Origin: Coffea arabica
Taxonomy: Eukaryota; Streptophyta; Magnoliopsida; Gentianales; Rubiaceae
Assembly (NCBI RefSeq): GCF_036785885.1
Contig: NC_092316.1
Span: 51,779,001 to 51,843,000, forward strand
Length of the DNA: 64,000 bases
Reading direction: 5' to 3'
Below the pieces are notes generated by a model, which did not search any database, was not told where the DNA came from, and saw only the letters and a list, made by a program, of their open reading frames with translations. Position numbers and translations under genes: made by a program. Below are positions 20,593-31,989 of this stretch, piece after piece; position 1 is the stretch's first letter, and the number at the start of each line of letters is the position of its first letter.

Positions 20593-23338
20593 ATGAGTGA
20601 GAAAATTATCGAGAGGAACCAGGAAGTGAGCATGGAAAAGAATGAGAAAGCTGCTGCTGTGGAAGAAGTAGATGAGCCTGAGATTAACTACAGAGGAATC
20701 AAGGCCATGCCCTATATCATAGGTTTGATGAAAGAAAAGATACCTAATTTATCAATTGGTTATGATTCCAGGAACCCCCTTTTTTTTTGGGGGGTTCATC
20801 CCAAGAAATCGCAGTTTCAATTGTGTAGCATCTTTTGCATTTTTTTCTGAACTGATTTGGATTTTTTTTTTGTTCAGGGAATGAGACCTTTGAGAAGCTT
20901 GGAGCTATAGGAACTTTGTCCAACCTGTTGGTTTATCTCACCTCAGTTTTCAACCTGAAACATATTACAGCTACAACTCTCATCAATGTTTTCAATGGTA
21001 CCACCAACTTTGCTACCTTAATTGGAGCTTTCCTTTGTGACACTTACTTCGGTCGTTACAAGACACTGGGATTTGCTTCAATTGCCTCATTTCTGGTACT
21101 ACCAATAACTGGCAAATAATCTTCCTCTATAAATGTTCTCTTCTGTTGAGCTTTACAATGTTGCACTAAAGGAATACATAAGTGTTGAATTGAACCCTTG
21201 TTCTTGGACAAGGAAACAAACTAGATTCGATAACGCTAATGATTTATTCTTTTTTAGTTCAAATTGCGAGATGAATATGAGAAGATAATGCTCTGATTAT
21301 TGTATTTCATCTACTAAATTGTGCTACATTTTTTGCTCAAGGGGCTGCTTCTGATATCGTTAACAGCAGCAGCGAAGAAGCTGCATCCTCCCCACTGCGG
21401 ATCAGAAGAAAGCCATTGCATTGGGCCAACTGCAGGGCAGTTAGCTGTTTTGCTAGGTGGATTTGCCCTCATGATAATAGGGGCTGGTGGCATTAGGCCA
21501 TGCAATTTGGCTTTTGGAGCTGACCAATTCAATCCTAATACTGAATCTGGAAAAAGGGGTATCAACAGTTTCTTCAACTGGTACTTCTTCACCATAACCT
21601 TTGCCCAGATGGTATCAGTAACGCTAGTTGTTTATATACAATCTGATGTGAGTTGGTCAATAGGATTAGCAATTCCAGCTATTTTTATGTTGGTATCATG
21701 TTTTCTCTTCTTCGTCGGTACAAAAATATACGTAATTGTGAAGCCTGAGGGAAGTCCCTTGACAAGTATAGTCCAAGTCATAGTGGTTGCAGTCAAGAAG
21801 AGGCAGCTAAAGCTACCGGAGCAACCAGCGGCGTCCCTTTTCAGTTATACACCTCCTAAATCCATCAACTCTAAGCTTTCGTACACGCACCAGTTCAGGT
21901 AACAGTTTGATTTTTTATTACATTGATTGATCTTTAATGGCATCTTCGTTTTGAGTATATGCCAAGTTGACCTGGTCGCGTTGGAAGTTAAAAGCAGCTG
22001 CATTTTTTTTGAGTTCGCCAAGATGGTTGTATGGAAGTTAGAGGACTAACTTCTAATCCTATTGGCAAAAAATTCCACGTAGCAATGAGACCAAATTAGT
22101 AAAATACACACTCAAAAGAATTGTCTGCATCAAGAGTGTGAATGATTTTTCACACATCACAAAAATCCAGATACTACTAACACGCACTCGACCGAACCGT
22201 CTGCATCAAGAGTGTGAACAAAAAAGTCCGCACTTCACTAAAGCAAAACTAGTAATACATGCCCGGACAAAGCAGCCAGCATCAAGAGCATGTATCTGGC
22301 AAACAAGTGAATGGATGGACGTGGACTCCGGCATCTAGAAGCTATTTTCAAATTTTCTAGATGGATGAAAGCCGACAAGATTTTCCGTACACTTGCAATT
22401 ACTTTTATAATCCTAAATAAACTTTTGCTGTTTTCAGATTTCTTGACAAAGCTGCAATTATAACTCCAGAAGATGAGATCAAATCGGATGGAACAGCTGC
22501 GAATCCTTGGAGGCTTTGTAGTATTCAGCAAGTGGAAGAAGCAAAATGTGTGTTCAGAGTAATTCCTATATGGGCTGCAGCTATAATATACCATGTTGCA
22601 ATCATTCAACAGCAGCAATACGTAGTTTTCCAGGCACTTCAATCCAACAGACATCTAGGCAAAAGCAGCTTCCAAATCCCTGCTTCAACCTACACTATCT
22701 TTTCCATGTTAAGCCTCACCCTATGGGTACCCATATATGATCGGTTCGTTGTCCCATTCCTCCGAAGGCTCACAGGAAAAGAAGGGGGCATAACAATCCT
22801 TCAAAGAATAGGCATTGGATTTTTCCTTGTCATCATTTCATCACTCATCGCTGCCTTCATTGAAGATCGGAGGAGGACATTGGCTCTGACAAGGCCAACG
22901 CTAGGAGTTCATTCTCCAAGAGGGGCGGTTTCTTCCATGACTGCCTTGTGGTTGGTTCCTCAGCTCTCTCTAGCAGGACTTGCTGAGGCATTTGCTGCCA
23001 TTGGCCAAGTGGAATTCTACTACAAGCAGTTCCCAGAAAACATGAGAAGCTTTGCAGGATCACTCTTCTTCTGTGGCATGGCTGCTTCAAGTTATGTGAA
23101 TAGTTTTTTGCTATCAATAGTGCATCACACAACTGAAGGTTCTCGCTCTGGAAATTGGTTGCCAGAAGATTTAAACAAGGGGAGACTAGACTACTTCTAT
23201 TTCCTCATCACTGCTCTTGGGGTCTTAAATGTTTGCTACTTTGTAGCTTGTGCCAAGTGGTATAGGTACAAGGGTGAGGGTAGCACTGCTGTAGCTGTGG
23301 AAATGGAAACTAAAAAGTCAGAAAAAGCTGTAGTTTAA
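20593..23338 (+). CDS. NPF-C: NRT1/PTR family (NPF2-like) proton-coupled transporter, four exons
   Basis: Exons 20593-20722, 20878-21095, 21342-21898 and 22438-23338 join to 601 residues. Exon 2 (218 bp), exon 3 (557 bp) and every intron phase equal those of NPF-B. The first ATG (20593) is used. An in-frame ATG at 20632 would remove 13 residues and is also plausible. E46-T-F-E49-K50 is the ExxE[K/R] proton-coupling motif. Other signatures are [60 protein letters not shown]. Helices surround a basic loop ([10 protein letters not shown]). Sequence places it in the NPF2 clade with NPF2.11/2.13-like text. The substrate is unknown. It converges on the H+-ATPase gene, whose stop codon is 1.66 kb away. 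Intron 3 carries a 76-bp tandem repeat. Confidence 0.93.
22060..22318. repeat. Diverged 76-bp tandem repeat in NPF-C intron 3
   Basis: The words tctgcatcaagagtgtgaa (22124), the same word (22200) and ccagcatcaagagcatgta (22276) are spaced exactly 76 bp apart twice. The sequence between them is much more diverged (cacacatcac / cgcacttcac; actcgaccgaaccg / cccggacaaagcag). About three copies are visible, the outer ones partial. Confidence 0.7.
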
Positions 23339-23633
23339 GATGGATCAATGAGTCAGTCCTCTTGAAACTGATATTGAACATTAAACAGGAGCAGTTCTCC
23401 TCAGATTGGAAGTTCATAAAGATCTAAAACTTCCCGTTTCTTTCTGTACCACTGAGTACACTACCACCTGACACAGTCTCCTTGGTCAAGCAAGATCACT
23501 TTGTCTTTGGATAAATACACTTAGATTAGGAGAATAATATGATACAAAAAAGGGAAAGCATCAGCTCAAATTCCACATTCTATGGTTTACAATTCCACTT
23601 TACTGAAATTCAACAGCTACATAGCAAAGGAGA
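23339..23633. other. NPF-C downstream region
   Basis: Probable 3' UTR and spacer. No element or gene is recognised here. Confidence 0.4.
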
Positions 23634-24437
23634 TTCGCAAGCATAGTTATTAAACTCGGCCCGACCGGCGGTCGAACTGGTGAACAGGACATTAGACCGG
23701 ACTGGGTTTTGAGTTAGATCATTTAAACAATTAATCCGTTGAATAGTCAACGGACCAGCGGTTCGACCGGATTAAACCGAAAATTCGGTCGATTTTGTCT
23801 ACGAATCGGATTTCGGAGAAAAAATTTATGCCTTCCATGGAATTCAAACATTGGACGTCTGGGCATTGCAACAACGCGGATACCACCAGGCTACTTCACA
23901 ATATGATGCTAAGGTTTCTTACTTATAATATATAAACCTTTTTTCAATTTTATCTTTTTTTTTTATTTTTCTAAAACAATTTATCTGGAATCTTTTAATA
24001 AAATTTATGACCCCCAAACTCTATAAGTTATAGAATAGACTTCAAAAATAACATATTACATAATTCATTTTAAAGACAAATATTATTTTTAATAATTTTT
24101 TGCACTTAAAACTTATAAATAAGTTAGATAATTACACTAAATATAGATAAAATTTTATACTTAAAATTTGATGTATTACTACATAACTTTATATTTTATT
24201 GATTCTTATATGAATTAATTATTTTATATCAAATTAAATTATATGAGTATTTGCTATAACATTATTTATTACAATTTATATCATACATCTTATATTTAAA
24301 GTTATGAAATATAATATTTAAATATATTTAGTGACCCACCGGTTCAACCACTCATTCACTGATTGAACCAATAATCTGTTGACCCACCTCATTCGCCAGT
24401 TCCCTCCCAGGTTGGGTTTAATAACTATGTTCACAAG
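23634..24437. mobile_element. hAT-type MITE (788 bp) between NPF-C and the H+-ATPase
   Basis: The body is 23642-24429. It begins CATAGTTATTAAACTCGGCC and ends with ggtttaataactatg, a terminal inverted repeat of about 15 bp. Subterminal ccggttcaacc / gaccggcggtcgaac words resemble those of the element at 19024. Flanks ttcgcaag (23634-23641) and ttcacaag (24430-24437) are an 8-bp duplication with one change. The interior is very AT-rich and non-coding. Confidence 0.8.
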
Positions 24438-24999
24438 TCATAACTCGCCTTTGCCATTTGCGAAAAAGCCAACTTATCCATTCAAAGATATCATCCAAAC
24501 TACGAAACCCTGAATTATAACCAAACGCAATGCTTGTCACTAGTCAGTTGTTGCGCCTGCGGCAAGGCAAAACGACCAAGTGACATACGGAATACGGCGA
24601 CAACAACAGCAAATAGAGATTCACTTCGTGGAAAATACACTTGGATGAAAAATTTTTTAGAGTAGTTTCCTATGCTCGACAGAAAAAAATTCACAACTCA
24701 ACAGCAAGACGCAAAAGTCAAGCTAAAAAGAGACAGAACCATGAGAACAAAAACTTGATGGATATAGACAATACGCTATGGCATAACAAGCGTTGATTTA
24801 TCCCACTTCGGGTTCCAGAGAACGCCTGGGAAGGTATAAAATTAAAAATGTTATTCTAGCAAATGTGCTGGAAAACAGCAATCACAGTCCACTTTGAACT
24901 CTCTGTATCAAAGGGAACTCACATCTAAGTGTGGATTATGGGTTAATTTTTACTCTCAGCACACGTTGCACCCAGGAGCAGCAGCAGTCGTATATCTCC
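24438..24999 (-). other. 3' region of the H+-ATPase gene
   Basis: Sequence downstream of the ATPase stop codon on the minus strand. Part is probably 3' UTR. No separate gene is seen. Confidence 0.4.
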
Positions 25000-27900
25000 T
25001 CAGACGGTATAGGCTTGTTGAATGGTATCAATGTCAAGACCCTTCAATCTCACCACTGATTCGACATGACCTTTGAGGGTGTGTAGTTCTCTTAACCTGA
25101 AAATGAAGACAACAAAGAATCAGGAAAACAAATATATGTTAGGAAAATCAACCACCCAAAAATGCACGAGCTTAAATCCATGGATGTCTAGGCCTGATTA
25201 AACAAAGGCTATGAGAAAAGAACGACAAGAACACTATTATGGACATTTGAGGTTCCAATGATGTAAAACTTGCTCATGCAATAATAAAATGAATGAAACA
25301 AAACCAACAGACTAAGTCAGTAAAAAAGTTCAAAGAATGTATTGGACTTAATACTAGGTCAACCATAGAACATCGTTATGCAAACGCACAATATAAGGAA
25401 ACTATTTTTATCTATCGTTATATAGATTATAAAGAATTTTACGCTATTCCATAGGAGTTCCAAAAGATAATAAGAAAAACAAAACTCTAAGCACGAAACT
25501 GATATCACTTATTGCTATGATCAATCTCTACCTCGCAATTTCAGCTCTCCTTTTGGCTTCCTCAGCCAGCTGATTGAGTTCTGTGAAATTAGTAGCCTCA
25601 CTAAACAATTTAGTGTCTGGTACTTGCAGCCCATGAAGTGTTCTCTGTGCATGTGCCCATTTGAGCTCGCGTTGCTCCTTTCCGAAGTCTTTTTGTCTCG
25701 TAAAAGCAATCTGCAGAACAGGGAAAACATTAAAAATATATGTATAAAATAAGCTATTCATAACAGATATGATCAAATATGCTGTGGCATTATTATCTGT
25801 ACCCTTTGTTCAAGAACAAGATCCCAGGCCCTCCCACTTAGGGCATAGCGGGTGAAGAACTTTATGAAGTCAAGTGGGATATAGAATATGAGATTGTATA
25901 GCCAAATAACTCCAGCCCAACCCCATCCAATTCCTTCAATGGCAGCAAAGCTCCAATTTGCATATACCGCAATGAGAGTTGCAACCTATTTGCATTAAAT
26001 GGAAAAAGAATTTTAATACAGCCAATAGTCTTGCTAAAAGGAACTCTAATACAAAGATCAGGCCTGGCTTACCAGCTGAGCAATCACAAAAGCCACCACA
26101 AGGAACAAACCAGGACGTTCAACATATGACCAACTTCGAGATCTTGTCACAAATATCAGCGCCTGACTGATTGTGCTTACTTGCAGATATATTGCCGATG
26201 CAAGCTTTCGAAAGTCATCATGAGCTGTTTTCTCAAGTGTTGACACCCCAAAAGTTCTCTGGTAAAAGACCAATACGAGTTACTTCAGTTATAAAGTAGC
26301 ACAAAAATCCATAATTGGTGGGGAAGTAACAAGCCTAAGTCATGACATCTAGCAGTAAAAATCAGTCCCCCGGCTTGTTCTCAAGCGCATCAAATCAGCT
26401 GATTATAGCTTCTTTTAAGGTAAAACCTTTTCAGGTGTTTGAAACTCATTTTGGCTTCAGCTTTTCGGTTGAGTTACTTTTGGAAACAGATTGTAGCTTC
26501 TCTTAAGCTAAAACTTCTTCAGGTGTTTGAAACAGATTTTGGCTTCAGCCTTTCGCTTGAGGTACTTTTGGAAACAGATGTTAGCTTTCAAAACAGGCAA
26601 GACAAACACATGCTTTTAGTGTTTTCAAAAGATTTTCAATAATCAGCTATTTCAGAAATCAGCTTAACAGAGGAAAAAATTGTTGAAAGCAAGCACTTCA
26701 ATCATAGATTGATACATTTTAAATCCAAGGAGCAAATCCACATGTAGTGCAGCGCATTTGACACTTGTAGATCAAAACTAAAATTTCAAACAAGAAAAGT
26801 AATCCAAAAGTTGTAGCTTTGCAATGAAAAATGTAAACCATCAGTTTCTGTAGTACAGGCCTGCTTACAGGGAAGAAATCTGTTTTATAGGCCACCCAAA
26901 AGAATATAACTGTCATCAGAGCCAAATAACTTCCAAGAATAATTCCAGTTGCAAAAATCTCAGCCAGTTTCCAGCTATCTGGTTGTGGAGATGGTTTCAC
27001 CCTATCCTTCGATATCGTCATAATAGTGCCTGAAATACCACAAGTTGATCGTTATAGAAAGGACGGATGCCATCCTATGGGACCTCTAGCACAATTTAGC
27101 TTCATCAATCACAAATACCCTTCCTCTGGTAATATATGACACTGCTTAAAAGATGCTATGAGGAAAATGAAGAACTAATGCTTGCAGGTTAGGCAATATC
27201 ATAAATTTAAAATCCAGTAAAATATTGAGGTTATTTCTGGAAAGCTTCTGTACCATACTTCTGTACCATACTACAGAAGATGGTATGCCCTATTCTCTAC
27301 TACAGAAAAAGGTTTGCCCTATTCTCTGATGCATTTATTTTGGTTGACTTATTAATGTGTGTACATCAAGCAACAAAGCCAGACAGGGGAGGTGTTTGGG
27401 TGAAGAGCAGTTTCATGAACTAACCATCATTAAGGATTGCAATAATAAGCACCATGAAAGGTGGAAAGTCAAACTTCCATATCAATGCCAGCAACATAAA
27501 CCCAAGCTGCAATGTTCAAGAAAATCAGAAACTGTCGAATAAAAGTCAAACAAAAGCAGAAGGGCAGAAGTGCCGATGACATATAATTGTTAACAGATGA
27601 AAGATCAGTTAGCATCTGCCAAGGAAAAAGAAAACGAGAATATGAGCACAAGCTTACAAGAACAAAGAAGTACTATAACTTACCACAATACGTATAGTGA
27701 TAGAAACTGCATAAATCTGCAAACATTGAACAGTGTAATCAGTTAAAGTCTATGCAAACAGCCTTTAGGAAAGGGCACATGAACTCTGGCAAGACAGCAA
27801 TGGTTAACCAAACACCAATAACCAAGACATAAAAATTATCCTCTTTGGTGCAGTACCGTATAATTTTTCATTCTCTGAAAGATGGCCCGACTGGTCAAAA

Positions 27901-30900
27901 CAGCACTAATGATAACACTAAGCCCAGGTTCTGTAAGGACAATATCTGAAGCACTACGAGCTGCATCAGTTGCATCGGCAACAGCAATTCCAATGTCAGC
28001 CTTCTTCAGAGCAGGAGCATCATTGACCCCATCACCAGTCATTCCACAAATATGTTTCCTGGCTTGCAAGCGCTTTACAATCTCGTATTTGTGTTCTGAA
28101 CAAAATGTCCAGTGAATATAGCAAGGAAAGCAAGAAAATATAATACTATATAAAAGATCTTGAAGGCCAGGAAAGGGTTCCAAATATACTACGCAATTCC
28201 AACCATCAAAAACTACATCAGAACCTACCAGGGAATACCCCAGCAAATCCATCAGCTTTTTCAATCAGTTCGTCAATGGGCAAAGCAGCGATAGACTCAT
28301 CCTTGTCCTGACCCAACAAAGCAGATGAAGGATACATGTTTGTTCCCATTCCCAACCGTCGCCCAGTTTCTTTACCTATTGCCAGCTGATCACCTGGTAA
28401 TACAAGAGTCAACCAATTAAACACTGGACTTCACGACAAAAAAACTGGTGCAGACAATGATGGTAGGCTGTTCGAAGCAAAAATGTACAAGCAGCCAGGA
28501 AGAATCTTATGTTATAGATACTTATGCAACATGTCATTTTTTCTCGTAAGAATGCATTATTTGGAAGGGCGATGGCTGCCTAAACTTTAGATTATTTCCA
28601 TCTTCTCAAACCAATGACCACCAAAGACTCACTTTTGCCAGTTCATAGGGTGCCTTTCTAAAATACAGAGGCTGGGGGAAGCTGTAATATCATGTTCTTG
28701 GAGTTGTTTAAAGTTTACCAGGTAAGTTCTAGCTATTCATACAGCAATACAATTGTTCATACAAGATAGTTTAGTCTCAGTATTCACTTCAGCAAAATCC
28801 CATAGTAAACCTCCCTACAACCTCTATATATGCCATTCACCAAAACATTTGCAACATATTACATGTAAAGCAATTGGTGCTTAAAGGCATACTGTGCTAT
28901 GCACCTGTAATCATTTTAACATTGACTCCAAGATTCAGAGCTCTCCTTATTGTTTCTGCACTATCATGTCTGGGTGGGTCAAAAAGAGGCATGAGACCAA
29001 TAAATTGCCAAGGGCCTCCAGGACTCTCTTTTCTTCCCTCTGGAACTTCCTACACAATGCAAAGCAGGAAAAAAAAAAAGAAAAGTACAATTTAGACAAG
29101 ATTCTAAAGAGGCAACACAAATCAGTTTTGCTACACAGGCAATATGAACACAAAATCAGAAATGCAGTGATCAAAATGGATTATATCTGAGCCAATTTAC
29201 CTGGTATGCTACAGCAAGTGACCGCAAACCTCGCTCTGCAAACTTATCAATCACCGCATGAACCCTACGCTCTATATCCGACTTGTTGTGTGAAAGATTA
29301 AGAATCTAACATCCATTTTATACTACATATTAGCATACGCTATTAACTGAATACTAGTTAACAGAAAAGCCAGAAGAATGTTACCTGCTCTGGTGCACCT
29401 TTGCTGACCCTGTGCATTTTGCCTTGACTGTCAAAATAAGTTAACGCTGTCCTCTTATCAGTTGGATTAAAAGGAAGGAAGTGTATTTCTTGAATGCCAG
29501 CACGAGCCTGTTAATGGACATTTTGAAAGCCAATTCAGAATAGTAAGAAAGATAGTTGTATAAACATTCCTACTACAAAAGCAACATACCTCCTTTGGAT
29601 CAGCCAGCATGCCAACTATAGCAGCATCTATCGCATCCTGATTTTCTGTTCTAGATGCCCGAGCAGCCATCAGAACAACAGTATCTGCATCAATGCCTTT
29701 GGCAAAAACCTGAAGATAGGATCAGAATTAGGAAAACCATACGTTGAACAAACCTATGGTGTAAAAAGAGCATGTATGATTTAAGAACTACTTTCCCCTC
29801 ACTAACCTCAATAAGATTCTTGTCAACAGTAAGCTTGTTCAATGTCAAAGTTCCTGTCTTGTCACTGCAGAGCACATCCATCCCAGCCATCTCTTCTATA
29901 GCTGTCATTCTCTTTGTTATAGCTCCCTGTCAGAATAGAAATGTTTTGTCATAAATGCAAAACTTTAAGAACCACCATTGATCACAAAGTACAAGGAAAC
30001 CAACAAAACAAACCTGTTGAGCTAAACGGTGAGACCCAATAGCCATTGTCACGGAGAGAACAGTGGGCATGGCAATTGGAATTCCACCTATGAGAAGCAC
30101 AAGAAGATTGTCTATCCCAGGACGATATCGCCGATGTTGAATTGGATACATAACAACAATCTCGATTATCATCCCAATGGCGATAGAACAAATGCAAAAA
30201 TTCCCAATAGCAGTCAAAACCTAAGTACGATGACCAGGGAAAATGAGACAAAATATGAAACAAACAAAATTCAAGAGGATATGCATTGTCAAAAACGCAT
30301 ATAAACAGCCCATATACTTGCCTTTTGAAAGTGGCCCACTTGATTAGTGGAGTCTACAAGATGAGCTGCCTTCCCAAAGAAGGTGTGAACACCAGTTGCA
30401 ATCACTACTGCTTCAATTTCTCCTTGCTTGCACGTGGAACCAGAGTATATACCATCTCCAGGTCCTTTTGTTACAGGAAGTGACTCACCAGTCAGAGCCG
30501 ACTGCAAATTCCACAATTGTACTTTCAGTACCTCGAGCAGAGCTGCAAAAGTGATGACTTGGAAATAGAAGGAGCAACCAAAACAGGATACCAACCTGGT
30601 CAATTTTCAAAGGATCTCCGTCGAGCAAGCGAGCATCAGCAGGAATGATATCACCAAGTTTTATACTGATTATATCCCCGGGCACAAGAACTGCAGCATC
30701 TTCCTCGCTCCACCTTCCATCTCTAAGAACCTTAGCAAAAACAATGAGATTCAGACCAACATAACTCAATGTCTAGACATAGGTGCATGAATTTAATGTC
30801 AGAAAATTAGATCAAATACCTTGGCTTTCGGAGCAAGACGAGCCATGAGAGCAGCTGCTGCATTGCCAGCATTGTTCTCCTCAATGAAACTGATTGTGGA

Positions 30901-31665
30901 GTTGATCAGAAGCAAAGTAATAATACCCACAAAATCTTGCCAATCCGGAGGCTTCCCCTGCAACACATGACACGGAGCTCAAAAAGAGCTCAAGAAGCAG
31001 AACAAAAGCTAAGCAATTCCAACCTCAAAAGACAAGCTCTCACCCCTCCATTGGCAAGTGCAATTGCCATAATAGCCGCAGCTTCCATGACCCATGAAAG
31101 AGGGTTCCACATAAAACCCAAGTACTTCAACAATTTGCTCTCCTACAATCCAGATTTTACAATCCAACATCAGGACACATTGATCAATAGCTATTACAGA
31201 CCAAAACACAAGTTCAATTCAAACAAAATTCAAAAGCGGAATACTAATAACTGCAACATACATGAGATGACAAAGTGAGAATTAAATTGTACTGGTACTA
31301 CTTAAAAAGGGGATAAATTCAGAAACTTGTAAAGAAAAAAAAATGAAGGTAACTTGAAAATGAGTACCTTCTTCTCCTCTAGCTTGTTGTAGCCAAAAAT
31401 GGCCAATCTTTCTTGAGCACCCTCAGAAGTAAGACCCTCCTTGGTACATCTCAGATTCTCAAAAACTTCTTCGATAGGAATGTTTTCCTGCAGTTCCCAC
31501 ATACGAAAAATTTTCCCATCAAAAACCCGAATGAGAAAAATCAGGGCAACGGCCAAAACAAAAAAACCAAAAAGGAAAAAGCTTGCTTTCTTGAGTTCGC
31601 AGATCCATTACCAAATCAACTGTCTCCTTCACTACAGCTTCGAGGACTTCAGGCTTGTCAGCCAT
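25000..31665 (-). CDS. PMA: Plasma-membrane H+-ATPase (P3A-type), 21 coding exons
   Basis: Exons, from the start: 31665-31612, 31487-31368, 31142-31044, 30957-30820, 30730-30596, 30501-30322, 30220-30014, 29926-29807, 29709-29590, 29507-29385, 29305-29201, 29049-28905, 28393-28229, 28095-27857, 27716-27684, 27506-27425, 27029-26869, 26258-26073, 25985-25803, 25710-25532, 25096-25000. They join to 956 residues, full family length. The protein pumps protons out of the cell using ATP. Visible: TGES (T186-S189) actuator loop, DKTGT with phospho-Asp D333, TGDGVNDAP (about 590-598) hinge, and a C-terminal autoinhibitory domain ending QQAYTV, whose penultimate Thr955 is the 14-3-3 switch. Sequence is closest to the Nicotiana PMA1-3 type. 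The intron after exon 6 has a GC donor; all other donors are GT. No defect was found. Confidence 0.96.
26406..26581. repeat. Two-copy 88-bp tandem duplication in an H+-ATPase intron
   Basis: The word tagcttct begins at 26406 and again at 26494, and a partial third (tagctttc) starts at 26582, so the period is exactly 88 bp. Both copies hold caggtgtttgaaac, ttttggcttcagc and acttttggaaacagat. It sits in the 610-bp intron between coding exons 17 and 18. Confidence 0.8.
30221..30321 (-). other. GC-AG intron (intron 6 of the H+-ATPase gene)
   Basis: Exon 6 ends CAAAAG and the intron opens GCAAGT. It closes with TACTTAG before GTTTTGACTGC. Only this GC donor keeps the H-F-Q-K / V-L-T-A-I-G frame. 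The nearby GT (in GCAAGTATAT) would shift the frame. The donor otherwise matches the consensus fully (AAG then G-C-AAGT), as expected for functional GC introns. Confidence 0.8.
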
Positions 31666-31793
31666 CTTCACTAGTTCAACTCACTTTCTCTTTTGCTATC
31701 AACCTGAGCTCTTTCTTTCTTTTTCTTCTTTTTTTTTTTTATTTTCCTTCTTCTTTCTCTCTAGAAATCAGGCTTCAGATCAGAACCCAGTAA

Positions 31794-31808
31794 TCAGCGA
31801 ACCACCAT
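31794..31808 (-). promoter_or_regulatory. Short upstream ORF in the H+-ATPase leader (Met-Val-Val-Arg-stop)
   Basis: On the minus strand, 128 nt before the main ATG, the leader contains an ATG in the context AACCATGG (A at -3, G at +4) followed by GTG GTT CGC TGA. It is the only ATG seen between about 31990 and the main start. Nicotiana pma genes of the same subfamily are known to carry short leader uORFs that affect translation, so a role in translational control is likely if transcription starts upstream of 31808. The transcription start was not determined. Confidence 0.65.
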
Positions 31809-31989
31809 GGTTGGATGGATGGTTGAGAGTGAAGGCAGCACACAAACTTTAAGACAGGAAAAACAAGATTGAACCCAGTGACAAAGATCGGATTTTGAAG
31901 AGAAAGAAATGGAATTGAAGGCTAAAATGAGGAGAACTACCCACCAACACCAAATCTACAAGAACTTGAACCGCTGAAAAGAGGTTGGA

